Positions 26,056 through 34,189 of a DNA stretch of 64,000 nt are shown piece by piece. The notes under the pieces are model-generated. The model had not been told where the DNA came from, made no database searches, and saw only the letters and a list, made by a program, of their open reading frames with translations. Source of the stretch: Mucilaginibacter paludis DSM 18603 (GTDB lineage: Bacteria; Bacteroidota; Bacteroidia; Sphingobacteriales; Sphingobacteriaceae); assembly GCF_000166195.2 (NCBI RefSeq), contig NZ_CM001403.1, forward strand, positions 682,001 through 746,000. The letters are read 5' to 3'. Made by a program: the position numbers and the translations under genes. The first letter of the stretch is position 1; every line of letters begins with the position of its first letter.

Positions 26056-26167
26056 GGGGGAGCAATCCCCCTTACTTTGAAAATTGCCCGGCGGCGGGCT
26101 ATCGCCCGCCCGAAGAACGCCCCCTGTTTTCTTATGGTTTAATGATCTTTGGTGAAAACAGGGGGCG
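26056..26167. other. Cluster of three inverted repeats after DUF932 gene
   Basis: GGGGG-agcaat-CCCCC (26056-26071), GGCGGGC-tatc-GCCCGCC (26093-26110), and a perfect 14-bp repeat CGCCCCCTGTTTTC / GAAAACAGGGGGCG (26118-26131 and 26154-26167) with a 22-base loop. The last could be a terminator, but such a set is more than is needed for one. A transfer origin or single-strand origin is possible. No gene lies in 26039-26266. Confidence 0.5.
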
Positions 26168-26266
26168 CTGCATTTTTGATAACACCGACTACCTTAGCTA
26201 TAAAGCAAGAATGGACTAAAGTATGTCATCGTTAATCCTTTTCAAACTGTAAAAATCTATTATACT

Positions 26267-26740
26267 TCATTCTTTGACTAGCAGCTTCAAATACGTAAAA
26301 ATCTGCCCACTATGCTCCGCTTCGTGATAATTAGCGGCTTGTAGTGCTTGGACATGGTTTTTTACTTGAAATCCGATGGGTAAATCAAAGGGCTCATAAT
26401 TAACAAATAATCCGGATTCCAGATCTGATTCAAGGTGGTTCACTGTATCAATCAATAAATGTTTCACCTCATTAACATCTGGAGTAATTTTCCAAGAATC
26501 TGGAGACGATCCAATTTTGAAGGAATCCTCGAATTCTTTAGATATGTACATTGGTAATCCGCTACGCATATAAATATGCCTTTGTTGAGAAGTGATACAA
26601 TGACCAATTTGCCAAATTATATTATTGTTAAAACCGTCTGGAATTTTAAATAATATTTCGTAAGTGCTTTTTTCAATCAATTGCGCTAGCCTAGTCCTGC
26701 TAGCCCTTAAAATTTCACATTCGAAACGTACATTAATCAT
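26267..26740 (-). CDS. DinB family protein
   Basis: 157 residues forming the four-helix DinB/YfiT pattern. Likely metal-ligand histidines are in IWQIGHCITSQQRH and the paired His of AANYHEAEHSGQI near the C-terminus. DinB-type proteins are metal-dependent thiol S-transferase-like enzymes (bacillithiol and related). The gene is AT-rich and stands alone on the minus strand. Confidence 0.8.
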   Translation of the reverse strand: MINVRFECEILRASRTRLAQLIEKSTYEILFKIPDGFNNNIIWQIGHCITSQQRHIYMRSGLPMYISKEFEDSFKIGSSPDSWKITPDVNEVKHLLIDTVNHLESDLESGLFVNYEPFDLPIGFQVKNHVQALQAANYHEAEHSGQIFTYLKLLVKE

Positions 26741-27347
26741 TTAAGTAGGTTTAAGTCTTTAGCAACGAAAGAAGCCGTAATGTCTTCTAAAATACCCTTT
26801 TCGCATGAAAGTTCGACATTGATATCTGATTTTTTGGAATATACTCGCAAGAATTATATTGATTCAATTGTTTATGATACGGTTCACAAAGCCGAGTAAG
26901 CTAGTCTTTACTAAGTATTCTGATTATCAATATATTATAGCAATAAAATTATTACAAGTCTTTGAATAGGCATCTCAATAGAAAAGACGCATAAAAACGC
27001 CGTGCTAGTCAAAATCACCAATTTATTGGATGAATTAAAATTCATTAGCGTTTAACAGAAAAAAAATTGTCTTGGCTATCTGTTAAATTATGTTCGCTTA
27101 ATATATTATGCTATTTATACATAAAAATTTCATGTTACTAATATGTTACTTCAATTTGCTAAAAAATTGATTATCAGAATTTATGTAATTTATGGATGCA
27201 TAAAGTAGATTGACAATCACGATTTAAGGTATTTTTAATTATACAAAATGATTACAATAGGTTAAAATAATAGATCATAGTCAAACAACTAAGCGCATAC
27301 CGATTCGTCTTTGCCTTTCTACAGCTCAAACCTTTTTTGATTTGATT
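26741..27347. other. AT-rich gap with one weak small ORF
   Basis: About 600 bases of low-GC sequence. The only open frame of note (26780-26899, plus, 39 codons, MSSKIPFSHESSTLISDFL) has coding-like composition and extends upstream without a stop into the DinB start region, so it may be a gene remnant. Otherwise nothing is seen. Confidence 0.35.
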
Positions 27348-27605
27348 TCATCTATTTTCTAACCAGCTCAAAAATGCTGTAACTTTCTCTTTTCCTAACA
27401 ATATTTTTTCTTCAGTTGGAATTGTTAATTTGACAATAAGCTTACGCGAAAAATAATGTTTCGCTTCTCTAATTGCTGTAAAATTCACCAAATACTGTCT
27501 GGTCACTCTGAAGAATTGTGTTGGCGATAATAATTTATGAACTTCGTCTAAGGATTGTGTTATCTGATACTCATTTTTATCAAGAGTCATGATCGTAGGG
27601 CACAA
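27348..27605 (-). pseudogene. LytTR DNA-binding domain fragment
   Basis: 85 residues that cover a LytTR domain: SLDEVHKLLSPTQFFRVTRQYLVN, AIREAKHYFSRKLIV and ILLGKEKVTAFLSWLENR. In Bacteroidetes this domain is normally the C-terminal third of a 230-250-residue response regulator. Here the receiver domain is absent and the frame starts within the LytTR domain, so it is probably a truncated gene. A functional stand-alone binding protein cannot be ruled out. Confidence 0.7.
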
Positions 27606-27630
27606 CTAAGTAGATTTTTGGGGCAAGGTG

Positions 27631-28473
27631 TCAATAGCCAGGTGCCGGCGTCATCTCCTGGGTGGTTAGCCCGGCGCTCCCCTCAATCTTTACCAACTTA
27701 ACGCGGTCATTTAATTTAAACCCCGTATTGGTAGAATCCATATAGCGGCAAATGAAAACGTCATTGTACTTTTTGACAATGACTAACTTCTCATTTCCAA
27801 GTATCCTTACACTCGGAGGATTTACCCAGACCGATGCCAACGCACACCAATAGGTAAGAAACAAAACTCCGATCACAATGACGAAAACAAACCTTGTACG
27901 TAATAACGTAACAAAGTCTTTTAAGACGTTGTCTCCGTCCTCAAATAATATGATGAAAATTCTTTTCCAAGACGCATTTCGAAGAAACAGTTTAATAAAT
28001 AGCCAATAAGCAAATAAGATCAGCCACCCATAAAACCCAAGTAACGCCATTCTTAACCCTTCGTCCAAAGACCATGTGCGGTTGGTAAAAAAATAAGCAA
28101 TGTTGGTAAGCGCAACTAGGCCGAGCAACGAAAAGATACCCGACCAAAATTTAGCGTCTTTAACAACGACATATATCCCGCCAAAAAAAAAGCTTCCTGC
28201 GATAGAAAAGCTACAAAGTACGAATGCAAAAAATAAGATCGATCCTGTAGTCGGTTCTATTAAGTTTGCCGGAATACCTAATTTCATACAGGTAACAAAT
28301 TCAAAGAACCAAGCATAGAAATAAATCAGCGCAGTGGCAACTGGAATCCATACCGCCCAATCCTTGAATTTGCTCAACTCATTTTGTTGGCCATTCATCG
28401 AGGACGCCCTGATTTCCGATAATCTTTTTTGCGAGTGATAAGATAGAAACGGGCCATTAGAGGATGTTTTCAT
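27631..28473 (-). CDS. Hypothetical polytopic membrane protein
   Basis: 280 residues: a hydrophilic N-terminus (1-38), about five to six membrane helices (about 42-60, 78-102, 112-128, 145-165, 195-215), and a C-terminal soluble beta-rich segment (VRILGNEKLVIVKKYNDVFICRYM and onwards) of about 60 residues. No known family is recognised. It lies upstream of the LytTR remnant with 25 bases between them, but the shared direction may not reflect an operon. Confidence 0.65.
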   Translation of the reverse strand: MKTSSNGPFLSYHSQKRLSEIRASSMNGQQNELSKFKDWAVWIPVATALIYFYAWFFEFVTCMKLGIPANLIEPTTGSILFFAFVLCSFSIAGSFFFGGIYVVVKDAKFWSGIFSLLGLVALTNIAYFFTNRTWSLDEGLRMALLGFYGWLILFAYWLFIKLFLRNASWKRIFIILFEDGDNVLKDFVTLLRTRFVFVIVIGVLFLTYWCALASVWVNPPSVRILGNEKLVIVKKYNDVFICRYMDSTNTGFKLNDRVKLVKIEGSAGLTTQEMTPAPGY

Positions 28474-28700
28474 GGAAATATACGTATAAGTTTAGTATTG
28501 ATCAGAGCCATATTTCTAATTGTTGAACCTAAGCCAGAACATCTACCATTATATAATTCTCTAAAATATAAAATAAGCTGCCAAGCATTTCATTTTTAAG
28601 AAATTAATAAATAATTTTAGTCGAAAATAATTGACATTTGAAACTAACTTTCTAATAGTCAGCGATATTCTTTTATCTATTATTCTAAACCTAATTTATC

Positions 28701-29180
28701 ATGACAGCACCACAATCCATCTTCCTGTGGGAAGGAAAAGTACAACTTGGAGATGAACCCGGTATATATGGCGATGCAGCTTATTCCGGCCTTTCTCTCA
28801 AATTCCCTGTAACAATAGCGAATATCAATACAGCTGCTCCAGTAGATGATGTGATCACTTTAAACATATACACGAACGCGGTCAATATATTCGGAGGGTA
28901 TCCGGGACATAAGATTTCCGTTTTTGGGTATTCCGAAAATCCGAAAGGTTCGTATCATTGGAAGGAAACGCTTTTGGCGACCGTGCAAATGAAGGATGGT
29001 GCTACGATGACCAGCATTGACGTTCAAATTACTGCATTTCAGCAAAACAGTATTTATATCTCTTTGCAGATTGATATTGATACAACCGTTCAACCAGGCC
29101 TTTACGATGATTTCATTGTTTCAAAGCTGGACTATGCTACTGCGAAAAGTGCGGTCTATGCAAAATTTGGTTTTCAATAA
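28701..29180 (+). CDS. Hypothetical beta-rich protein
   Basis: 159 residues, no signal peptide, almost all predicted beta strands (LSLKFPVTIANINTAAPVDD, ITLNIYTNAVNIF, IYISLQIDIDT). It looks like a small beta-sandwich. It is 26 bases upstream of the cyclodeaminase-like gene and probably shares its transcript. No family recognised. Confidence 0.55.
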   Translation: MTAPQSIFLWEGKVQLGDEPGIYGDAAYSGLSLKFPVTIANINTAAPVDDVITLNIYTNAVNIFGGYPGHKISVFGYSENPKGSYHWKETLLATVQMKDGATMTSIDVQITAFQQNSIYISLQIDIDTTVQPGLYDDFIVSKLDYATAKSAVYAKFGFQ

Positions 29181-29206
29181 TAGGCAGCATTTTTAGGGCA
29201 ATCGAT

Positions 29207-29926
29207 ATGAAATATTTATTACAGTTACATAAAGTAATAGCTGTTGCATTAATGATGCTGCTTTTTGCCGGAAAAATCAGCGCGCAACAAAAAAATAAAG
29301 TTCTGGAAAATTCGTCCGCTCTGCCAACTGTCTGGCAGCTTAAATTAATTGATTACCTTAATTTGATGGACCGGCCGAAACCAGTTATTACCGGTGGCTG
29401 TGTAAGCCTGACGGAAGCAGCTTTATCGGCCAATCTGCTCTTAATGGCGCTGCAAGTGTCCGGTGGTCATGCGACAGGGTCCTCCAAAATAACTATTGAC
29501 TCGTTAATAGCGCTCGCTGCAGAAAAAAGGGATTCTCTTTCCATGCTTGCTGATACGGATAATAATATCTTTCAGCAGTTTATCGAAGTTGGACACCTTC
29601 CGCACCAGAGTCCGGCGCAACAGCGGTTTAAAGATTCCTCCATGCACGCGCTCCTTTTAAAAGCCACGAATTCACCAATTAATTCCGCAAAGCAGGTATT
29701 ATCAGTTTTCGAGCTTTTCCGGCCTGCGGAAAAAGTTACTGCACAAGTTGTTTTTAGTGATGTCAAATCTGCTGAGAACTTACTTAATGGTTGCTTTCAG
29801 GCGCTGGTCATCCTGGCGAAGGACGATATCGGACAACTGCCTTCCAGGGAACGCGCAGCTTTCCAAATGGAAGTTGACCATATGACGGCTAAAGAAAAAA
29901 CAATTTTCGCTGCCTTGAATCCATAA
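29207..29926 (+). CDS. Exported cyclodeaminase/cyclohydrolase-like protein (FTCD C-terminal fold)
   Basis: 239 residues with a signal peptide ending near KISA-QQ. The mature part has the helical FTCD-C pattern: LIDYLNLMDRPKPVITGGCVSLTEAALSANLLLMAL, which lines up with the family's substrate-pocket motif (usually TPGGGSVAA), then SLSMLADTDNNIFQQFIE and a late NLLNGCFQALVILAKDD. Formiminotetrahydrofolate cyclodeaminases act in the cytosol, so a signal peptide is odd. The usual GGGS is changed to GGCV, so folate chemistry may be lost. The amidohydrolase gene follows 16 bases later. Confidence 0.65.
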   Translation: MKYLLQLHKVIAVALMMLLFAGKISAQQKNKVLENSSALPTVWQLKLIDYLNLMDRPKPVITGGCVSLTEAALSANLLLMALQVSGGHATGSSKITIDSLIALAAEKRDSLSMLADTDNNIFQQFIEVGHLPHQSPAQQRFKDSSMHALLLKATNSPINSAKQVLSVFELFRPAEKVTAQVVFSDVKSAENLLNGCFQALVILAKDDIGQLPSRERAAFQMEVDHMTAKEKTIFAALNP

Positions 29927-29942
29927 CACAAATCCTAATCCT

Positions 29943-32000
29943 ATGAAAAGATACTTTTTTTATGGTTTGCTAATTATATCGGGTCTGTTTTACAATGGGA
30001 ACGCATTTGCACAACCAAAAAAAAGGCCCGTGGATATCTTGATCAAGAATACAACACTTGTCGACGTCGTTAATAAACAGATTTTAAAACACAAAACAAT
30101 AGCCATCGAAAAGGGCAAGATCATCGCTATTACAGACGGTTCTTTAGCCTACGCATCAAAGAAAGTAATTGATGGTTCCCGGATGATAACCTTGCCAGGA
30201 TTTGTCGATACCCATACTCACCTATGGCAGCACGTCTGTAAATCCTGCTATCCGAAAGAGAGTTTGCAGGTTTGGATCAAGGTCTATGATGATATTCACT
30301 ACCTCACACCGGCACAGTTATATAAAGTGGTGCTTGCCGCTTCAGGAGAAGCATTGTTATCAGGCATTACCACCGTTTCTGACTATGCCTCCCTCTCTTT
30401 CAATGATTACGCATTTGAAGTAAATGTCAAAGCAATGAGGGATGCAGGATTAAACGGCGCAATAGTCTATAATAATCCCTCGGTCTTTGTACCCGACAGC
30501 ATAAAATTAAAAGAGATACCCGTCTTACGGGAAAAATATAAAAAGCAATTCGATATTTGGATGGGTTATGGACCGCTTTCTTTTTACCATATCCCCCAGG
30601 TATATTCCGGCATCGTGATAGGCAATCAGCTAAATATGAATTTCAGTGAACATACGATGGAAAACAATCAGGAACAAAAGGATTTTTACGATACAGCCAA
30701 GCAATATTATGCTCGCTTTGGCTTATCAATTAATTCTCAGGATAAGGCATTTCTAAAGGCTTTAACAAGCCTTGGCCGTCCCTCAAATGTTGACGCATAC
30801 CAGGCCATGGTCAACCTAAAAAGGCAGATATTGGTTAGTGACTCCTTATTGATCAGTAAGAAAGACACAATTTACAAGCCCCTCAACGCTTTTGAGAAAA
30901 AAAGCATGGAAAACCTTTTTGCCACCCGCCTGATATCACCTTTGATTTTATTGGATTATCTAAAAGGATTGAATAACTTTTTGTCTATACATAGCGTCTG
31001 GCTACAAAATGAAGATATTGACATCCTAAAAAAATATAACGCAGCTATTTCCCATAACCCGGAGTCCAATTTATATCTCTCGTCGGGGATTGCTCCTGTA
31101 GACGATTATCTAAGAAATGGTATCAACGTCAGCCTTGGAACGGATGGGGCCGCCAGCAATGACGGCATTGACATGTTTTCAGCGATGAGAGAAATGTGGA
31201 ACGTTTACAAAATAAAGTTGTCAAACGTCCAGATGTCCAAAAATATAACCGATTGGGATATTTTACAAAGTGCCACCATCAATGGCGCAAAAGCTTTAAA
31301 AATTGACAAAAAGACCGGTTCCGTAGACGTTGGAAAAAATGCGAACATTACCATGATTTCAGCCAACGAACTTGGCTTATCTCCAATTCGTCTTAAAACC
31401 TTGATCTCTCTGCTGATCTACAGTGCAAATACAAGAAATGTGAAAACGGTTATAGCAAATGGTAAGCTGGAAGTAGAAGACGGCAAGCTCAAAAACCTCA
31501 ATGAGAACACCCTGGCCACAGATCTTACAGAAATTGCAAATGCAGCGGATTTAGCACATGATAAAGGAAAGATATGGTCGGAAAATATTTCTTTGACCGC
31601 TCAAAACCTGGCAACTTATTTATATAGGTACAGATCCATCCGCAAACCTGACAGCGTTAAAATCTCAGTGAGTAATTCGCTCACTCATCCGGTGAAATTA
31701 TCAATTATAGCATCGGGGGCCGTTTTCGGGGGAGGAACGCCTACAGTAGTGGATAGCGTTGTCGCGGCAAGGTTTCCGGACAGATATACAAAGACAGCCT
31801 TTAAAGATGAGTTCTTATTAATGCCGGGAGATTCAATTACTGTGATCAAGGAATCAAGTTTTACGCCAAAAGGGGTCAAAACATTTTCATACAAGATCAT
31901 CAGTTCCGCCGCTAAGATCGAGCGGCTTACGGGAAGTGGTCAGCTCTTAATTCTCGCGGAAAATAGATATAAGAAATTTAATGATGACCATAAGAAGTGA
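29943..32000 (+). CDS. Exported amidohydrolase, SAH/MTA deaminase-like, with C-terminal extension
   Basis: 685 residues with a signal peptide (cleavage near AFA-QP). The amidohydrolase domain (about 28-520) shows the metal site HTHLWQH (91-97), a second metal-type site in NFSEHTMENN, SIHSVWLQNEDI, and LGTDGAASNDGIDMF. The last is typical of the S-adenosylhomocysteine/5-methylthioadenosine deaminase and TrzN/AtzB branch. The final 150 residues or so form an extra beta-rich domain not found in that branch. The likely reaction is hydrolytic deamination of a purine-like or aromatic N-heterocycle in the periplasm; the exact substrate is unknown. Confidence 0.8.
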   Translation: MKRYFFYGLLIISGLFYNGNAFAQPKKRPVDILIKNTTLVDVVNKQILKHKTIAIEKGKIIAITDGSLAYASKKVIDGSRMITLPGFVDTHTHLWQHVCKSCYPKESLQVWIKVYDDIHYLTPAQLYKVVLAASGEALLSGITTVSDYASLSFNDYAFEVNVKAMRDAGLNGAIVYNNPSVFVPDSIKLKEIPVLREKYKKQFDIWMGYGPLSFYHIPQVYSGIVIGNQLNMNFSEHTMENNQEQKDFYDTAKQYYARFGLSINSQDKAFLKALTSLGRPSNVDAYQAMVNLKRQILVSDSLLISKKDTIYKPLNAFEKKSMENLFATRLISPLILLDYLKGLNNFLSIHSVWLQNEDIDILKKYNAAISHNPESNLYLSSGIAPVDDYLRNGINVSLGTDGAASNDGIDMFSAMREMWNVYKIKLSNVQMSKNITDWDILQSATINGAKALKIDKKTGSVDVGKNANITMISANELGLSPIRLKTLISLLIYSANTRNVKTVIANGKLEVEDGKLKNLNENTLATDLTEIANAADLAHDKGKIWSENISLTAQNLATYLYRYRSIRKPDSVKISVSNSLTHPVKLSIIASGAVFGGGTPTVVDSVVAARFPDRYTKTAFKDEFLLMPGDSITVIKESSFTPKGVKTFSYKIISSAAKIERLTGSGQLLILAENRYKKFNDDHKK

Positions 32001-32476
32001 ATATAGAAAACTAAAATAATTATCTACAAAATGCGGTCACCGGGATGTGAGACCCGTCAAAATCGTTGAATTATGCTCGCCGTAAAGGCGGGCGGACAAG
32101 ATTTAGGTGAATTGACCGATATGTACAAACAGGTTACACTTTTAAATGCTCCCTGAAGTCAGGGCGTAAAGCGCCGGTTTTTCAAAATGCTGCATCTCCG
32201 TCAACCGTTTTTTCTTTTCCAGTAAATAGTCATCAATGATGTTTAGGACTTTCCCCTGAGTTTGATCTTTTCCTCTAAAAATAATCAGATTTAATAAAAA
32301 TTATTAAAACACTTGTTTTATTAAAAAATAAATAAATACATTTATATCAAATAACTTTTAATCAGTAACTTAAGTAGACTTATTTTACTTATTTTAAGTT
32401 AATTTGTGAGTATTCGCCACGCTTTATTCTCTAAACCTACTTTTTATATTTCTTATAAAATTAAAATCACAAAATC
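32001..32476. other. Gap with a coding remnant on the minus strand
   Basis: On the minus strand 32142-32290 is an open frame ending ALYALTSGSI and preceded by DDYLLEKKKRLTEMQHFEKP. It has coding-like composition but no start, so it may be the tail of a lost gene. The last 150 bases are AT-rich and should hold the cupin gene promoter. No RNA gene is seen. Confidence 0.4.
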
Positions 32477-32971
32477 ATGGAAAATCTCGGAAAAATTGAC
32501 GCTAAAGAAATCTCAAAGATTGCATCTTCATTGATGCCTCCATTCACAAGATTAGGCAAACATACGGAGTATGATTGGGTTAAACTTCCCTGGAAAGGCA
32601 TTTATAATAAGGTCCTTTTTATGGATAGGGTAACCGGAGCCACAATAGAGCTTGCTAAAGTTGAAAAAGGTGCAACGTTTCCCGAACATTACCATCCTTC
32701 TGTTCAGACACTTTTTTTAGTGGAAGGACGCCTGCGTTCAAATGATACTATTATAACTCCCGGAACTTTTAATGTCATTCCAACGGGTCAGCTCCATGGC
32801 CCATTTTTCGCGGAAAAAACATCTATCCAATATAAATATTTCTCGTCCGTTCCCGTATACTTTTTGAAGGACGGAAGTACCTTTATTTATAAGGAGGATG
32901 GAACCCAAATCAACGCCGGAAAGCTTGATATGAAAGACGCTTTGACTTTGGACAATCTCATCAGAGTTTAA
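32477..32971 (+). CDS. Cupin domain-containing protein
   Basis: 164 residues forming one double-stranded beta-helix. Metal-ligand motif 1 is in FPEHYHPSVQTLFLVEGRL (about 69-87), with a His in PTGQLHGPFFAE as motif 2. This spacing resembles ChrR-type cupins and 2,4'-dihydroxyacetophenone dioxygenase-like proteins. It may act as a dioxygenase or a small-molecule sensor. It is a single gene with gaps on both sides, between the exported amidohydrolase and the acid phosphatase. Confidence 0.75.
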   Translation: MENLGKIDAKEISKIASSLMPPFTRLGKHTEYDWVKLPWKGIYNKVLFMDRVTGATIELAKVEKGATFPEHYHPSVQTLFLVEGRLRSNDTIITPGTFNVIPTGQLHGPFFAEKTSIQYKYFSSVPVYFLKDGSTFIYKEDGTQINAGKLDMKDALTLDNLIRV

Positions 32972-33188
32972 TCAAAGGTTCGTAGCAGTTCAGAGGCATA
33001 TATTAATTTTTATGAGCCCAAATTTTGACGGACATCGAAGCTTTTTCAACAATTACTGCCAGAACCTAGATGTTTTAATCGCAAATTATTGTGGGATAGC
33101 GAAGAATTTCACCGTATAATGAAGAAACGACCCGCGTGTGAGTTTTCTGCTTTTTTGATTCCATAATCATATTATACACCGTTTAAAT

Positions 33189-34046
33189 ATGAAAAAAAAA
33201 CTAACCTTAATTTTCGGCGGAGTATTTCTTGTACTTCTGTCCTCGTTTATAACCGGCAAAATTGTTTCTTTTGACCAGGCAGATGAGCAGTCTGTACTGG
33301 GTATGCTATACCAGCAGCGTGCTGCAGAATATAAAGCTCTATGTTTTCAGGCTTATAATCTTGCCAAGGAAAGGATCGCAGCAGCCAGAACCGCCAAAGG
33401 CGCACACAAGCCGCTTGCTATTATTACTGATCTTGATGAAACGGCTATAGACAACAGCGCTTGTAACTCCCGCTTATATATGCATGATTCAACCGTGACT
33501 ATCAATTCCACAGTGAATACGCTGAAGGACTGGTGGCTGCACAAAACTGCAAAAGCCGTTCCCGGAGCGGTCGATTTTTTTCAATATGCCTACAAAAATA
33601 AGATAGACATCTATTATATCTCTAACAGAACGGCTACACCGGATATCATCAATGCGACCAGGGAAAACATGCACGCGCTGGGTTTCCCTTATACATCTGC
33701 GTCGGATAATGATCATTTCCTTTTTTGCAGTCCGGACAGCTCCAAATTAAATTCGAAGGAATACCGAAGGAACCTGGTAGAACAAAAGAATTCTGTGATA
33801 TTATTCCTCGGCGATAATCTTGCGGACTTCGATAAGAGGTTCGACTATAAGAATATCGAGGACCGAAACCAAATGGCCCAGAACTTGAAAAGCAAATTCG
33901 GAAAGTCATATATTGTTTTTCCAAACGCTGTTTATGGTGATTGGGAGAGTGTTTTTTATAATGAATATAAAAAAGCTCATCCTGGACAACCTTTGCCAAT
34001 AGGATTAAAAGAATCGATTAGGAGAGGTTTTCTGATCACCAAATAG
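33189..34046 (+). CDS. HAD class C acid phosphatase / 5'-nucleotidase (e(P4)-like)
   Basis: 285 residues with an N-terminal membrane or signal segment (1-23; no lipobox Cys). HAD motif I is DLDET (81-85, the DxDxT form), motif II/III are in YYISNRTATPDI, and motif IV is LGDNLADFDKR. This is the class C non-specific acid phosphatase/5'-nucleotidase type, which strips phosphate from extracellular nucleotides at the outer face. It could feed nucleosides to the nearby purine-like catabolic enzymes. The typical lipid anchor is missing. Confidence 0.85.
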   Translation: MKKKLTLIFGGVFLVLLSSFITGKIVSFDQADEQSVLGMLYQQRAAEYKALCFQAYNLAKERIAAARTAKGAHKPLAIITDLDETAIDNSACNSRLYMHDSTVTINSTVNTLKDWWLHKTAKAVPGAVDFFQYAYKNKIDIYYISNRTATPDIINATRENMHALGFPYTSASDNDHFLFCSPDSSKLNSKEYRRNLVEQKNSVILFLGDNLADFDKRFDYKNIEDRNQMAQNLKSKFGKSYIVFPNAVYGDWESVFYNEYKKAHPGQPLPIGLKESIRRGFLITK

Positions 34047-34189
34047 GTTCGGTTTGTGAACCAGGTCCATGCAATAGAGGTTGTCAAGCATGGATGTGGG
34101 AAATTCATATGTGAATATTTAAACGAATAGACCATGGGTTTCGCAGATTATTAAAAACGTTATTTAAGTCAAGTTTTCAAATCATAATA

